Shown here piece by piece: positions 35,829 to 44,842 of a stretch of DNA of 64,000 nt (its first letter is position 1; every line of letters starts with the position of its first letter). A program made the translations under genes and the position numbers. The stretch is from Rhizobium lentis (lineage in GTDB: Bacteria; Pseudomonadota; Alphaproteobacteria; Rhizobiales; Rhizobiaceae). Location of the stretch: assembly GCF_017352135.1 (NCBI RefSeq), contig NZ_CP071454.1, positions 2,381,001-2,445,000 on the forward strand, read 5' to 3'. Below the pieces are notes generated by a model, which worked only from the letters and a program-made list of their open reading frames with translations, did no database searches and was not told the origin of the DNA.

Positions 35829-36230
35829 ATGGGGTTAGATGGAAATTTGATCCAGGCTGCTTTGCTCTGCGGCGCGCTGGCAATGCCGGTTTTAGCCCAC
35901 GGCGCAGAGAGGGCCGCTGAAGAGGCTTTCCTGGCGCGCCTTTCCACTGAAGTCGTCCCAAGAATGCAGCGGGAATATATGCGGGTTAGGCTGCCGTCAT
36001 TGGGAATCGATATCGCTTCCTATTACGCACGGATAAGTCTCAATCGATGGTACGTCGAGGGCATATTCGAGCCAGATGAAGATCTCGTGATAACTGCCGA
36101 ACGGATGGAACGCTGGCAATTATCCCCGTTCCTGCCTTATTATCTCGAAGATACCGAAATTCCCGATTGTGCTGCAATGCTGTCCTCTTCGTGCAGATGG
36201 CTGCCCCTCACCCTAACCCTCTCCCCGTAA
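35829..36230 (+). CDS. Hypothetical exported protein whose end runs into a repeat
   Basis: A 133-residue reading frame. Residues about 7-25 are hydrophobic and end in AHGAE, suggesting a signal peptide; the body (TEVVPRMQREYMRV, SYYARISLNRWYVEG) is predicted helical and carries no known motif. The last ten or so codons, LPLTLTLSP and the stop, are encoded by the mosaic repeat at 36201, so the native C-terminus has probably been replaced. GAGGGG lies before the ATG at 35829; the frame is also open from an ATG at 35772. The gene may be partly decayed. Confidence 0.5.
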   Translation: MGLDGNLIQAALLCGALAMPVLAHGAERAAEEAFLARLSTEVVPRMQREYMRVRLPSLGIDIASYYARISLNRWYVEGIFEPDEDLVITAERMERWQLSPFLPYYLEDTEIPDCAAMLSSSCRWLPLTLTLSP

Positions 36231-36377
36231 ACGGGGCGAGGGGACGTGCCACGCGAGAGCTTCGCGAGGGACGGAGGTTGCGGCATATCCTCTCCGTCCG
36301 GCAAGCGGGGCCGAAGGACTGGTCGAGATCGTTGGCTCGACCAGCTCGGTGGCGGCAGCCGGATGAGGGCAGCCAGA
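36201..36377. repeat. Mosaic intergenic repeat (RIME-like), copy 2
   Basis: Shares with 6938-7100 the block CCCTCACC / TAACCCTCTC / GGGGCGAGGGGACGTGCC and the block ending GGTGGCGGCAGCCGGATGA, in the same order and orientation and with similar spacing. It supplies the last codons of the upstream reading frame and lies 31 bases from tRNA-Thr. Confidence 0.72.
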
Positions 36378-36407
36378 CGCTTAAGAAAATGGTGTCCGAG
36401 AGAAAAC

Positions 36408-36482
36408 TGGTGCTGCCGAGTGGGATTGAACCACCGACCTCACCCTTACCAAGGGTGTGCTCTACCACTGAGCTACGGCAGC
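36408..36482 (-). tRNA. tRNA-Thr (anticodon GGT)
   Basis: A 75-base cloverleaf on the minus strand including an encoded CCA. The acceptor stem pairs GCTGCCG with CGGCAGC, the D-arm reads TAGCTCAGTGGTAGAGCA, the anticodon loop TTGGTAA gives GGT, and the T-arm contains GGTTCAATCC. The genomic 3' CCA maps to 36408-36410. Confidence 0.96.
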
Positions 36483-36639
36483 AGGACCAGATCCGCGCGG
36501 AGCCGGGCGGCTCATTTCGCGGGAACGGGGCGGCTATTGCCACAGCTTGACGACAAGCGCAAGCCGCAAAATCCAACTTCGCGTGGATAGAGATGCAAGG
36601 GACTTTTGGAATGGCGCGAATTCGGCTAATTCTGTTGAC

Positions 36640-36834
36640 ATGAACGACAAGACCGAAACCGGCCAGAAGAGCCGTAAAGAGGCGATCGAGGCACAGGCGA
36701 AACTGCGCCGCGAGCGCGCCGCCGAAAAGCTCAGGGAAAATCTGTCAAGGCGCAAACAGCAGGTGCGCGCCCGCCGTTCCGGCCAGGCCGACGAGACAAA
36801 TGGGCTGCCCGCCGCAAAAATGGACGAATCGTAA
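36640..36834 (+). CDS. Small basic hypothetical protein upstream of murA
   Basis: A 64-residue, highly charged protein made of one long helix rich in Arg, Lys, Glu and Ala (KLRRERAAEKLRENLSRRKQ), ending in a flexible tail. No domain is recognised; similar short charged proteins are common before murA in rhizobia, which supports that it is real. The start at 36640 is chosen by content, but the ATG overlaps a TTGACA hexamer and lacks a clear ribosome site; a TTG at 36547 would extend it. Function unknown. Confidence 0.6.
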   Translation: MNDKTETGQKSRKEAIEAQAKLRRERAAEKLRENLSRRKQQVRARRSGQADETNGLPAAKMDES

Positions 36835-36925
36835 TGTTCCGTCCCGGACGAATTGAAGCCTCTTCAGAAATCTCCTAAACACCTCCTCCTTCATTCAAGG
36901 CAGAACTTTCAGAAAGTAAGCGCAC

Positions 36926-38218
36926 ATGGATCGTATCAGAATCGTCGGCGGCAATGAGCTGAATGGCATCATTCCGATTTCCGGCGCCAAGAATGCCGCA
37001 CTGCCGCTGATGATCGCCTCGCTTTTGACCAGCGATACGCTGACGCTGGAAAACGTGCCGCATCTGGCCGATGTCGAATTGTTGATGCGCATCCTCGGCA
37101 ATCACGGCGTCGACGTCGCCGTCAACGGCCGCCGCGAGCGTCAGGAAGATTCCTACGCCCGCACGATCCATTTCACCTGCCGCACCATCGTCGATACCAC
37201 CGCCTCCTATGAGCTGGTTTCGAAGATGCGCGCCTCTTTCTGGGTCATCGGCCCGCTGCTCGCGCGCGAAGGCCATTGCCGCGTCTCGCTGCCGGGCGGC
37301 TGCGCCATCGGCACGCGCCCGGTCGATCTTTTCATCGACGGCCTGACGGCGCTTGGCGCCACCATGGAAATCGATGCCGGTTATATCAATGCGAGGGCGC
37401 CTGACGGCGGCCTGATCGGCGCGCGCTACACCTTCCCGAAGGTCTCCGTCGGCGCCACTCATGTGATGATGATGGCGGCGACGCTTGCCCGCGGCACGAC
37501 CGTCATCGGCAATGCCGCCCGCGAGCCCGAGGTCGTCGATCTCGCCAACTGCCTGAACGCCATGGGCGCCAAGATATCGGGCGCGGGTACTGCGACCATC
37601 ACCATCGAAGGCGTGACTTCGCTCTCCGGCGCCCGTCACCGCGTGCTGCCCGATCGCATCGAGACCGGCACCTATGCCATGGCCGTCGCCATGGCCGGCG
37701 GCGACGTCGTGCTCGAAAATACCGACGTGGCGCTGCTCGAAACCGCGCTGGAAACGCTCCGCCGCGCCGGCGCTGACATTTCGGCGACCAACAACGGCAT
37801 GCGCGTCAGGCGCAACGGCGCCGGCATCAAGCCGGTCGATATCGTCACCGATCCCTTCCCGGGTTTCCCCACTGACCTGCAGGCGCAGTTCATGGCGCTG
37901 ATGACCCGTTCCTCCGGCATCTCGCATGTCACCGAGACGATCTTCGAAAACCGCTTCATGCACGTGCAGGAACTTGCCCGGCTCGGCGCCAGGATCACGC
38001 TCTCGGGCCAGACGGCCAAGATCGAGGGCGTCCAGCGCCTGCGCGGCGCGCCGGTCATGGCAACCGATCTGCGCGCCTCCGTCTCGCTCGTCATCGCCGG
38101 CCTTGCCGCCGAGGGCGAGACCACCGTCTCCCGCGTCTATCATCTCGACCGCGGTTTTGAGCGGCTCGAAGAGAAGCTGACCCGCTGCGGCGCCGTCGTC
38201 CAGCGCATCAGCGAATAG
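36926..38218 (+). CDS. murA: UDP-N-acetylglucosamine 1-carboxyvinyltransferase MurA
   Basis: A 430-residue EPSP-synthase-fold enzyme. It starts with the conserved [12 protein letters not shown] segment and carries the active-site Cys, C126, in [11 protein letters not shown], the fosfomycin target. Asp and Arg motifs toward the end ([30 protein letters not shown]) are also present, so it should be active. It transfers enolpyruvate from PEP to UDP-GlcNAc, the first committed step of peptidoglycan synthesis, in the cytoplasm. It heads a conserved housekeeping block running to tRNA-Phe. Confidence 0.97.
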   Translation: MDRIRIVGGNELNGIIPISGAKNAALPLMIASLLTSDTLTLENVPHLADVELLMRILGNHGVDVAVNGRRERQEDSYARTIHFTCRTIVDTTASYELVSKMRASFWVIGPLLAREGHCRVSLPGGCAIGTRPVDLFIDGLTALGATMEIDAGYINARAPDGGLIGARYTFPKVSVGATHVMMMAATLARGTTVIGNAAREPEVVDLANCLNAMGAKISGAGTATITIEGVTSLSGARHRVLPDRIETGTYAMAVAMAGGDVVLENTDVALLETALETLRRAGADISATNNGMRVRRNGAGIKPVDIVTDPFPGFPTDLQAQFMALMTRSSGISHVTETIFENRFMHVQELARLGARITLSGQTAKIEGVQRLRGAPVMATDLRASVSLVIAGLAAEGETTVSRVYHLDRGFERLEEKLTRCGAVVQRISE

Positions 38219-38276
38219 TGGACAGCTTCATTCCGGTTGCGTAATCGGTCGCAGCATCTTATTTGCCTTGTCTGAC

Positions 38277-38297
38277 GCATCGCCATTCCGGCGATGC
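38277..38297. terminator. Hairpin downstream of murA
   Basis: GCATCGCC-ATTCC-GGCGATGC, an 8-bp perfect stem 60 bases after the murA stop, without a T-run. It may end murA transcripts or belong to the repeat cluster at 38311. Confidence 0.4.
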
Positions 38298-38310
38298 CCG
38301 TTAAATAGCA

Positions 38311-38360
38311 AGAGCATGATGTCGTCCGAAAACCGCTCACACTTTTCGGCATCGTGCTCT
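38311..38360. repeat. Dispersed palindromic repeat between murA and DUF2948 gene
   Basis: AGAGCATGATG at the left, CGAAAACCGC and ACACTTTTCGGC in the middle, and CATCGTGCTCT at the right form a near-perfect inverted repeat of about 50 bases. The layout (GCATG arm, AAAACCGCT, ACTTTT, complementary arm) is shared with 42194-42260. Elements of this kind are very common between rhizobial genes. Confidence 0.6.
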
Positions 38361-38375
38361 GGGGATTGGGCCTGA

Positions 38376-38807
38376 ATGACCGACCTGAAGCTTATTGCGC
38401 TCGATGACGAGGACCTCGCGATCATATCGGCGCATATGCAGGATAGCGTCTTCAAGGTCGGCGACATCGACTGGTCGCCGCGCGGCGCCCAGTTCGCGCT
38501 TGCCGCCAATCGCTTCGTCTGGGAAAGTGCCGCGCGCAAGCGCAGAGGGTTCGAGCGCCGCCGCGCAGCTCTGGTCTTCAAGCGCGTGCTTGCCGTCCGT
38601 TCGCTCGGCATCGATCGCGGCAAGCGCGATGAGGTGCTGTCGCTCCTGGCGCTGCGGTTCGATCGCAAGGGCGAGGGGCCGGAGGGCACGATCGAGTTGG
38701 CGCTGTCGGGCGCGGCCTCGATCGCGCTCGATGTCGAATGCATCGAGGCCCAGATGGCCGATATCGGCGGCGCATGGCAGGCGGCTTCGAAACCTCGCCA
38801 TCCCTGA
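38376..38807 (+). CDS. DUF2948 family protein
   Basis: A 143-residue protein of a conserved alphaproteobacterial family without known function. Typical features are the N-terminal LKLIALDDEDLAIISAHMQD, the VGDIDWSPRGAQFALAANRF segment and the C-terminal ECIEAQMADIGGAW. It is cytoplasmic, with no membrane segment. The family is almost always found between murA and hisD, as here, so it may take part in a shared housekeeping process, but no activity is suggested by the residues. Confidence 0.85.
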   Translation: MTDLKLIALDDEDLAIISAHMQDSVFKVGDIDWSPRGAQFALAANRFVWESAARKRRGFERRRAALVFKRVLAVRSLGIDRGKRDEVLSLLALRFDRKGEGPEGTIELALSGAASIALDVECIEAQMADIGGAWQAASKPRHP

Positions 38808-38862
38808 GCGGCCTGACGCCTGAGTTTGTACATCGCGGTTCGAGTGAGAAGGAATATCGGCT

Positions 38863-40161
38863 TTGGCAATCTGGCTGGATCAGGCATCGGAAGGTTTCAA
38901 GCAGCATTTCGCCGCCTTTCTGACGACGAAGCGCGAAGTCTCGGAGGATGTGAATTCAGTCGCCCGCGCCATCATCGATGATGTCAGAGCGCGCGGCGAT
39001 GTGGCGCTGGCCGAATATTCGCTGAAGTTCGACGGCATCGATTTTGCCACCGTGCCGATGCGCGTCACGCCGGAGGAGATCGACGCCGCTATCGAGGCGG
39101 TGCCCTCGGAAGTGCTGGGCGCCTTGAAGCTCGCGGCATTGCGCATCGAAAGCCACCATCGCCGCCAGCTGCCGAAGGACGATAACTACGAGGATGATCT
39201 CGGCGTCGGTCTCGGCTCGCGCTGGACGGCGATCGAGGCGGTCGGGCTCTATGTTCCGGGCGGCACCGCAAGTTATCCGAGCTCGGTGCTGATGAATGCG
39301 GTGCCGGCCAAGGTCGCCGGCGTCGAGCGCATCGTCATCGCCGTTCCTGCGACCGGCGGCGCCGTCAACCCGGCGGTGCTGGCCGCCGCCAGACTCGTCG
39401 GCGTCACCGAGATCTATCGCATCGGCGGCGCCCAGGCGATCGCCGCGCTCGCCTATGGCACCGAGACGATTGCCCCGGTCGCCAAGATCACCGGTCCCGG
39501 CAATGCCTATGTCGCCGCCGCCAAGCGCCATGTCTTCGGCACCGTCGGCATCGATATGATCGCCGGCCCCTCCGAGGTGCTGGTGATTGCCGACAAAGAC
39601 AACAACCCGGATTGGATCGCCGCCGACCTCCTGGCGCAGGCCGAGCACGATGCCAGCGCCCAGGCGATCCTGATCACCGACGATGCCGCATTCGGCAAGG
39701 CGGTGGAGCAGGCGGTGGAACGCCAGCTGAAGACGTTGAACCGCGCCGAGACGGCGGCGGCAAGCTGGCGCGATTTCGGTGCGGTCATCCTCGTTTCCGA
39801 TTTGAATGAGGCCGTTCCGCTGGCGAACCGCATCGCCGCCGAGCACGTCGAGCTCGCCCTCGCCGATCCCGACCGGCTGCTCGACGGCATCCGCAATGCC
39901 GGCGCGATCTTCGTCGGCGCTCATACGCCCGAGGTGATCGGCGATTATGTCGGCGGCTCGAACCACGTGCTGCCGACGGCGCGCTCGGCGCGCTTCTCGT
40001 CGGGTCTCTCAGTGCTCGATTTCGTCAAGCGCACCTCGATCCTGCGCCTTGGGCCGCAGCAGCTGCGCACCCTCGGCCCGGCGGCGATCGCGCTTGCGGT
40101 CTCCGAGGGCCTCGATGCGCATGCGCGATCGGTGGCGATCCGCCTCAATCTCGATAGGTGA
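38863..40161 (+). CDS. hisD: Histidinol dehydrogenase
   Basis: A 432-residue enzyme with the HisD signature: [18 protein letters not shown], the [12 protein letters not shown] motif, [13 protein letters not shown], and the catalytic pair E327-H328 in AAEHVELAL, numbering as in the enterobacterial enzyme; [11 protein letters not shown] follows. It is a zinc- and NAD-dependent enzyme making L-histidine from L-histidinol in two oxidations. Translation starts at a TTG, supported by AGAAGGA at 38847-38853 and by family alignment at that point. The other histidine genes are not in this window. Confidence 0.95.
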   Translation: MAIWLDQASEGFKQHFAAFLTTKREVSEDVNSVARAIIDDVRARGDVALAEYSLKFDGIDFATVPMRVTPEEIDAAIEAVPSEVLGALKLAALRIESHHRRQLPKDDNYEDDLGVGLGSRWTAIEAVGLYVPGGTASYPSSVLMNAVPAKVAGVERIVIAVPATGGAVNPAVLAAARLVGVTEIYRIGGAQAIAALAYGTETIAPVAKITGPGNAYVAAAKRHVFGTVGIDMIAGPSEVLVIADKDNNPDWIAADLLAQAEHDASAQAILITDDAAFGKAVEQAVERQLKTLNRAETAAASWRDFGAVILVSDLNEAVPLANRIAAEHVELALADPDRLLDGIRNAGAIFVGAHTPEVIGDYVGGSNHVLPTARSARFSSGLSVLDFVKRTSILRLGPQQLRTLGPAAIALAVSEGLDAHARSVAIRLNLDR

Positions 40162-40165
40162 GGGC

Positions 40166-40639
40166 ATGGCGGTGGGCGAATTCCGGCTTTGTGACGTCGT
40201 CCTGGACGAGACGATCGGCCGTTCGACGCCCGATGTCGAGCATGAACGCGCTGTCGCCATCTTCGATCTGATCGAGGAGAACAGTTTCCAGCCGCTCGGT
40301 CATTCCGGCGGGCCCTACCGGCTGAACATCTCGCTGGTCGATTCGAAGCTGGTCTTCGCCATCAAGACGGAAGAGGGCGGCGATGTCGCCACTCATATCC
40401 TGTCGCTCACCCCCTTCCGGCGGATCGTCAAGGATTACTTCATGATCTGCGAAAGCTATTACGAAGCGATCCGCTCGGCCACGCCGAGTCGCATCGAGGC
40501 GATCGATATGGGCCGGCGCGGCATCCACAATGAAGGTTCGCAGACGCTGAAAGACAGGCTGGCGGGCAAGATCGAGATCGATTTCGACACCGCCCGGCGG
40601 CTTTTTACGCTGGTCTGCGTGCTCTACTGGCGCGGGTGA
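40166..40639 (+). CDS. UPF0262 family protein
   Basis: A 157-residue protein of a conserved alphaproteobacterial family (UPF0262) of unknown function. Recognisable pieces are [37 protein letters not shown] and [20 protein letters not shown]. Only four bases separate it from hisD, and its stop overlaps the start of the phosphatase gene, so the three are one operon. The long in-frame extension upstream (to 39947) lies inside hisD and is not used; the ATG at 40166 follows GAGGG. Confidence 0.88.
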   Translation: MAVGEFRLCDVVLDETIGRSTPDVEHERAVAIFDLIEENSFQPLGHSGGPYRLNISLVDSKLVFAIKTEEGGDVATHILSLTPFRRIVKDYFMICESYYEAIRSATPSRIEAIDMGRRGIHNEGSQTLKDRLAGKIEIDFDTARRLFTLVCVLYWRG

Positions 40640-41121
40640 CGGCCATGGAGCTCGCCGCCGACGTCGACGACGGAAAGAGGCCGGGCGCCATCCTCTTCAT
40701 GTGCGGGCAGAATGCCATCCGTTCGCCGATGGCCGAAGCGATAGCCCGTAGCATTCTCCCGGCCAATACCTATATACGCTCCGTCGGCGTTCGCGCCGGC
40801 GAACGCGATCCCTTCGTAGACGTCGTGCTGGAGGAGATCGGGCTTTCCCTCGGGCGCCGTCAGCCGCAGACGCTCGACGATCTCGATGAAGACTATTTCG
40901 ACCTGATCATAACGCTTTCGCCGCCAGCCCACCACGCGGCGCTCGAGCTCACCCGGTCGAACGCGGTCGATGTCGTCTACTGGCCGACCATGGATCCGAC
41001 TGTTGTTGCGGGAACGCGCGAGCAGATTCTGGAGAGCTACCGCGAGGTGCGCGATCATCTGGCCGGCCTGATCGAAAGCCGGCTGCTGAAAAGGAAAGGC
41101 ATTGCCGCGCAATCGGCATGA
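40636..41121 (+). CDS. Low-molecular-weight phosphatase family protein
   Basis: A 161-residue protein with the LMW-PTP P-loop CX5RS: C23 to R29 in [15 protein letters not shown]. The distal general-acid Asp is probably in YWPTMDPTV. It would remove phosphate from phosphotyrosine or arsenate-like substrates; no arsenate reductase cysteine pair is obvious. The start codon GTG at 40636 overlaps the UPF0262 stop; an ATG at 40645 is an alternative. It belongs to the hisD unit, an arrangement conserved in rhizobia and not explained by histidine synthesis. Confidence 0.82.
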   Translation: MTAMELAADVDDGKRPGAILFMCGQNAIRSPMAEAIARSILPANTYIRSVGVRAGERDPFVDVVLEEIGLSLGRRQPQTLDDLDEDYFDLIITLSPPAHHAALELTRSNAVDVVYWPTMDPTVVAGTREQILESYREVRDHLAGLIESRLLKRKGIAAQSA

Positions 41122-41244
41122 AAACAAATAAAGGAAAGCCTGATCAACAAGGTTCACAAACCCGCCTTGATTGTGTAGTTTCCGCGCAAATTTTAAAGGC
41201 GCGCGTTGCGCTGCCTCTTCAACCCACAGGAAGAAAACCACTAT

Positions 41245-41463
41245 ATGCCGAAAGAAGAAGTCCTCGAATTCCCGGGAATCGTTACCGAGCTTCTGCCGAA
41301 TGCGACGTTTCGCGTGAAGCTTGAAAACGAACACGAGATCATCGCCCACACCGCCGGCCGCATGCGCAAGAACCGCATCCGCGTTCTCGCCGGTGACAAG
41401 GTGCTGGTGGAAATGACGCCCTATGATCTGACCAAGGGCCGCATCACCTATCGATTCAAGTAA
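41245..41463 (+). CDS. infA: Translation initiation factor IF-1
   Basis: A 72-residue S1/OB-fold protein matching IF-1 throughout: [50 protein letters not shown] and ending YRFK. It binds the A-site of the small ribosomal subunit during initiation. AGGAAGAAAACC precedes the start at 41245; the upstream in-frame region from 41206 is not family-like. Gene order infA-maf-yacG-tRNA-Phe follows, the common rhizobial layout. Confidence 0.97.
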   Translation: MPKEEVLEFPGIVTELLPNATFRVKLENEHEIIAHTAGRMRKNRIRVLAGDKVLVEMTPYDLTKGRITYRFK

Positions 41464-41499
41464 GTCTGCCCACTCCCGTCTGCCGATGGTCGAGGTCTC

Positions 41500-42120
41500 A
41501 TGGCGCTGAAATACAAGCTCATTCTGGCTTCGGGCTCGCCCCGCCGTGTCGACCTGCTCAACCAGGCCGGCATCGAGCCTTCGCGCCTGATGCCGATGGA
41601 TATCGACGAAACGCCGAAGAAATCGGAGCATCCGCGCTCGCTCGCCCGAAGGCTGTCGGCCGAGAAGGCCGAGGCGGCCCTTGCCGCCATCAAGGGCGAT
41701 ATTACCTGGAAGGGCAGCTATATCCTGTCCGCCGATACGGTGGTCGCCGTTGGCCGCCGCATTCTCGGCAAGGCTGAATTCGCCGACGAGGCGTTGAGTT
41801 CGCTGCATCTGTTGTCGGGACGCAACCATCTCGTCTATACCGGCGTTTGCCTGGTGACACCCGATCGCAAGATCCGCCAGAAGATCGTCGAGACCAAGGT
41901 GCGCTTCAAGCGGCTCTCCGGTTTCGAGATCGAGAACTACCTGGCGTCGGGCCAGTGGCGCGGCAAGGCAGGCGCCTATGGCATCCAGGGCCTTGCCGGC
42001 ACTTTCGTGCAGAAGATGGTGGGCTCCTACACCAATGTCGTCGGCCTGCCGCTTTATGAAACCATTCTGCTTCTGACCGGCGAGGGCTTCGATGTGCATA
42101 GCCGGTGGCCCGAGGGCTGA
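41500..42120 (+). CDS. Maf-like nucleoside triphosphate pyrophosphatase
   Basis: A 206-residue Maf/HAM1-fold protein. [19 protein letters not shown] at the N-terminus holds the phosphate-binding SxSxRR motif, and [18 protein letters not shown] contains the conserved catalytic Asp; KWSG-like [14 protein letters not shown] is the third motif. Maf proteins hydrolyse dTTP/UTP or modified nucleotides to monophosphates, preventing their incorporation. It lies 36 bases behind infA and is likely co-transcribed. A palindromic repeat follows the stop. Confidence 0.92.
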   Translation: MALKYKLILASGSPRRVDLLNQAGIEPSRLMPMDIDETPKKSEHPRSLARRLSAEKAEAALAAIKGDITWKGSYILSADTVVAVGRRILGKAEFADEALSSLHLLSGRNHLVYTGVCLVTPDRKIRQKIVETKVRFKRLSGFEIENYLASGQWRGKAGAYGIQGLAGTFVQKMVGSYTNVVGLPLYETILLLTGEGFDVHSRWPEG

Positions 42121-42134
42121 GTCCGACGGCCGAT

Positions 42135-42262
42135 GCTTAAAGCGCGTCTCGATCTTTCAGATCCGCGCGCCTGCTTTAAGGCTTTGTTTTTACGCATGTC
42201 TCGGCAAAAGCGTTTCACGCTTTGCCTGACAAAACCGCTGGACACTTTTGCGCGACATGCTT
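42135..42262. repeat. Two palindromic repeats between maf and yacG
   Basis: The first, about 42135-42180, pairs GCTTAAAGCGCG with CGCGCGCCTGCTTTAAG around a GATCT/AGATC core. The second, about 42194-42260, pairs GCATGTCTCGGCAAAAG with ACTTTTGCGCGACATGC around AAAACCGCT and resembles the element at 38311-38360. Neither is coding. Confidence 0.6.
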
Positions 42263-42276
42263 TAGGACGGACCGAT

Positions 42277-42489
42277 ATGCCTGAAGACAAGAAACCGGCC
42301 GCCAAGGTCGAACCGCTGCGCAAGGCGCGCCCTTGCCCCGAATGCGGCAAACCCTCGAACCGCGAACATTACCCCTTCTGCTCCAACCGCTGCCGCGAGG
42401 TCGACCTCTCTCGCTGGCTGACCGGCTCCTACGCCATCCCGGTTGCCGATGATGAGACGAAGGCGGATTATCCGGACGAGGAAAATTAG
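42277..42489 (+). CDS. yacG: DNA gyrase inhibitor YacG
   Basis: A 70-residue zinc protein with the YacG Cys set C20, C23, C35 and C39 (CPECGK, then FCSNRCREVDLSRWLTGSY), which forms a CX2CX11CX3C zinc site, followed by an acidic C-terminal tail typical of the family. In E. coli YacG binds GyrB and blocks DNA binding by gyrase. ATG at 42277 is taken as start, preceded by TTTAGGACGG; the upstream open frame is the palindromic repeat. Confidence 0.93.
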   Translation: MPEDKKPAAKVEPLRKARPCPECGKPSNREHYPFCSNRCREVDLSRWLTGSYAIPVADDETKADYPDEEN

Positions 42490-42669
42490 AGAATTCCGAC
42501 CGCGAAGCTCTTATTTTTCCTCACGAATCCGCAAAATCGGCGAGACCGTCAAAAAAGAGTCATTTGACGCTTGCCATGGCCGAACAAGATGCTATAACCC
42601 CGCTCGCTTCCGGGGCGAACCAAGGCCCCGCGGTTGTTTTCATCAAAAGCACCCTAGCGAAGCAGGTTG

Positions 42670-42745
42670 GCCCAGGTAGCTCAGTTGGTAGAGCAGCGGA
42701 TTGAAAATCCGCGTGTCGGTGGTTCGATTCCGCCCCTGGGCACCA
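42670..42745 (+). tRNA. tRNA-Phe (anticodon GAA)
   Basis: A 76-base cloverleaf: acceptor stem GCCCAGG with CCTGGGC, D-arm TAGCTCAGTTGGTAGAGC, anticodon loop TTGAAAA giving GAA, T-arm GGTTCGATTCC and encoded ACCA at the 3' end. The accessory patch begins right after it, but no repeat of the tRNA 3' end was found in the window. Confidence 0.97.
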
Positions 42746-43586
42746 CGGTACCCCATTATTTCTTCCGGCTTTTCCGAAGTATTCACCCTCGCTAAATTTG
42801 CCGAGTTTGACAGATTTTTCACTCGGGTTTGACAACTTTCGTTTTTTGTTTGTTCAGTTCCTCGCCTAAATCGGCCACCGCCGCGGCGTCCTATTTCGAT
42901 CGATTTGCCCCGGCTTGCGCTGAACAGGGGTGAGCCCGCGATCTCAATTGGCGTCAGCGTCAACACTGTCGACCTTATACCAGGAAGGCGTCCTTCCGAA
43001 ACCTCGTAAATGGCAAACCAGAAAAGGATGGCTTGTATCTGAAATCAGGTCCGCAAGGTCGGAATGGCCAGAGGAAGGCGTCCGAACGCGCAAGGCGAGG
43101 TGGATATTTGGAGGGCGACGCTCTGAAATCGGGATGTGATCCTGTCCGGCAGTGATGAAGATAATGCCCCTCGATCAATGCGGCATGCTGGAAGCAATCC
43201 GGAGCGGTGCCGGCCTGTGGCTGGCGCAGGCGGCGATTCTCTGCCGATGTGCCTATGTTAATCGCGATCGACTTTCACGAAAAGGAGCTAAGGTGATTCG
43301 CGCTTTGCGCCCAGCAACTTCACTTTCTCACAAGCGCAAACTGTGGATTTCGGGGACTGTCGCGGCCAAATAGCCGTCTTTCCTAAGTATTTTCATGTGC
43401 TTAGTGTTTCAGATGAAACACCCTGTTTTTAAACAGCTTTTATTTGTGGGTGATGAAAAGTCTATTTGGTGCAAATGCTTACTGCATGCACCCGTTCCAC
43501 AGGTGTTAACTTTCAACCCCTTGACGGAAACATGGCGTTTACACTTTACTTTCCTCACTGACCGCCCACAGGGTGAGCAGGGCACG
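42746..43586. other. Gene-poor region after tRNA-Phe
   Basis: About 840 bases without a convincing gene. Short open frames (for example around 42930-43139) have no clear start signal or family. A direct repeat GGAAGGCGTCC occurs at about 42982 and 43075. Near the right end a possible promoter reads TTGACG-N18-TTTACT at 43521-43550. Confidence 0.4.
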
Positions 43587-43666
43587 AAAAAAGGCCGGGG
43601 TTGCACCCCCGGCCTCGTGTCGAACAAACCGAATGCCTCGATCGGAAAGACGGCTCACCCGATAAC
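43587..43666 (-). ncRNA. Candidate small RNA, about 80 nt
   Basis: On the minus strand a sigma-70-like promoter at 43673-43700 (TTGACA-N16-TATCCT) is followed 80 bases later by a strong GC hairpin (GGCCGGGG arms, 43593-43614) and six T residues at 43592-43587. No open reading frame on that strand explains the terminator. The predicted RNA has an unpaired stretch near GTCTTTCCGATC before the terminator. It matches the build of a trans-acting small RNA; the exact family is not recognised and transcription is unproven. Confidence 0.55.
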
Positions 43667-43672
43667 GCCTCA

Positions 43673-43700
43673 AGGATACTTGGGGAGGTTGGCCTGTCAA
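43673..43700 (-). promoter_or_regulatory. Sigma-70-like promoter for the candidate small RNA
   Basis: Minus strand TTGACA at 43700-43695 and TATCCT at 43678-43673, spacer 16 bases. The -35 box is a perfect consensus preceded by C, as preferred by rhizobial sigma-70. Confidence 0.55.
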
Positions 43701-43737
43701 GCCGATCGAGGTTTCCTAACCCAAAGGGAACTCGAAA

Positions 43738-43929
43738 ATGAAACATACGAATTATCGACTCACTCTTGATGATGCCGTCCAAGTCTGGCTGCATAGCTGG
43801 AATGGCGAATATCAGCACCAAATTGCCTTCCGCTTCGGCGTGAACCAAGGCCGTGTCAACGAAGTGCTGAAGGGCAAGCGCCACCCCGGCAGCGAGCAGA
43901 TCGCCCGCGAAAAGCGCGATCTCCATTAA
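43738..43929 (+). CDS. Small helix-turn-helix-like protein
   Basis: A 63-residue protein. Residues about 14-50 look like a HTH: a helix, then HQIAFRFGVNQGRVNEVLKGKRH, which has the spacing of Cro-like or resolvase-like DNA-binding motifs, followed by a basic end. No larger domain is present. AAAGGGAA lies before the ATG. The upstream DNA carries the candidate small RNA on the other strand. It could be a regulator from a mobile element; the family is not known to me. Confidence 0.55.
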   Translation: MKHTNYRLTLDDAVQVWLHSWNGEYQHQIAFRFGVNQGRVNEVLKGKRHPGSEQIAREKRDLH

Positions 43930-44024
43930 GTGAAGGTGCGTGCACCCGCACCTGTGGGAAGCGAAGTTCCGCCCGCCGGCTCTCCGGCGGGTCCGCCCAA
44001 GCAATCTCGATAGATGGAAAAAAG

Positions 44025-44819
44025 ATGAGCGCGCGATATTCCGAGCCGAGAATAAACAAGTCGGAATTTAATTGCCCACACTGTGGCGTGCGCGCAACGC
44101 AGCATTGGCACAGCCTTTATCAGGACCGAAGCGAGAAGGGAGAAGCGCCCTTACGCCACACTAAAGAGAGTGCGGACGAGCTGCTTGCGAGGGTAAAGCA
44201 AAAAGGACCGGATGATCCGCCCGAACCTATGGTGAAAGAATTATACCGACGAGCCGGACGTGAAACCTTCTTCGGGTTGCCCAGAAGTGACCTCTACGGC
44301 GCCCGCATAGTCTGGAACATGAACGCGGCCGAATGCAATCACTGCGGTGACATCTCAATATGGCTTTATTCTCAGATGATCTACCCGGCCGGTAGCGAAA
44401 TTCCGGCCCATGACGACATGCCCCGGGCTGTTAAAGAAACATTCACAGAGGCGGCGAAGATTGTTTCCGCTTCGCCCAGAGCATCTGCGGCTCTGGCGCG
44501 CCTAGCTCTCCAGCAACTATGCGAGGAACTCGACTGCAAGAAGGATCAGCTTCACGAGCAAATTGGCGAGTTGGTTGCAAAAGGGCTCAGTCCAGATATC
44601 CAAAAAATGTTGGACTCTGTTCGCGTTATTGGGAACAACGCTGTGCATCCCGGTGAGATTGATATGAAAGACGATGAGCCGACTGCTCGTTTTATCCTGA
44701 AGTGCCTTAACCGCATTGTTCAGCGACTAATTACCGAGCGCGTCGAGGTCGACGCCCTTTATGCCCTGTTGCCTGAGGGCGCACGCAAGGCGATCGAAAA
44801 GCGAGACGCTAAAACGTAA
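44025..44819 (+). CDS. DUF4145 domain-containing protein
   Basis: A 264-residue protein. An N-terminal zinc-ribbon-like part has NCPHCGVR and, after an 80-residue insert, CNHCGD; the C-terminal helical half (ASPRASAALARLALQQLCEEL, IGNNAVHPGEI) is the DUF4145 region. The family is common in accessory and defence-associated loci, but its activity is unknown; the HPGE motif is typical. Codon usage is more A+T-rich than the housekeeping genes nearby. It is followed 24 bases later by a membrane-protein gene, probably in one transcript. Confidence 0.75.
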   Translation: MSARYSEPRINKSEFNCPHCGVRATQHWHSLYQDRSEKGEAPLRHTKESADELLARVKQKGPDDPPEPMVKELYRRAGRETFFGLPRSDLYGARIVWNMNAAECNHCGDISIWLYSQMIYPAGSEIPAHDDMPRAVKETFTEAAKIVSASPRASAALARLALQQLCEELDCKKDQLHEQIGELVAKGLSPDIQKMLDSVRVIGNNAVHPGEIDMKDDEPTARFILKCLNRIVQRLITERVEVDALYALLPEGARKAIEKRDAKT

Positions 44820-44842
44820 TTATGCGATAGTGGGTCACCGGC

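Noticed and set aside
42930..43139. A 69-codon plus-strand frame with a GTG start in the gap after tRNA-Phe
   Set aside because: No ribosome binding site at suitable distance, low-complexity basic composition and no recognisable family; listed only as part of the gene-poor region.
43555..44004. A minus-strand frame of 149 codons antisense to the small HTH gene
   Set aside because: It spans the candidate sRNA terminator and is explained as the complement of the HTH gene plus repeat-like sequence.
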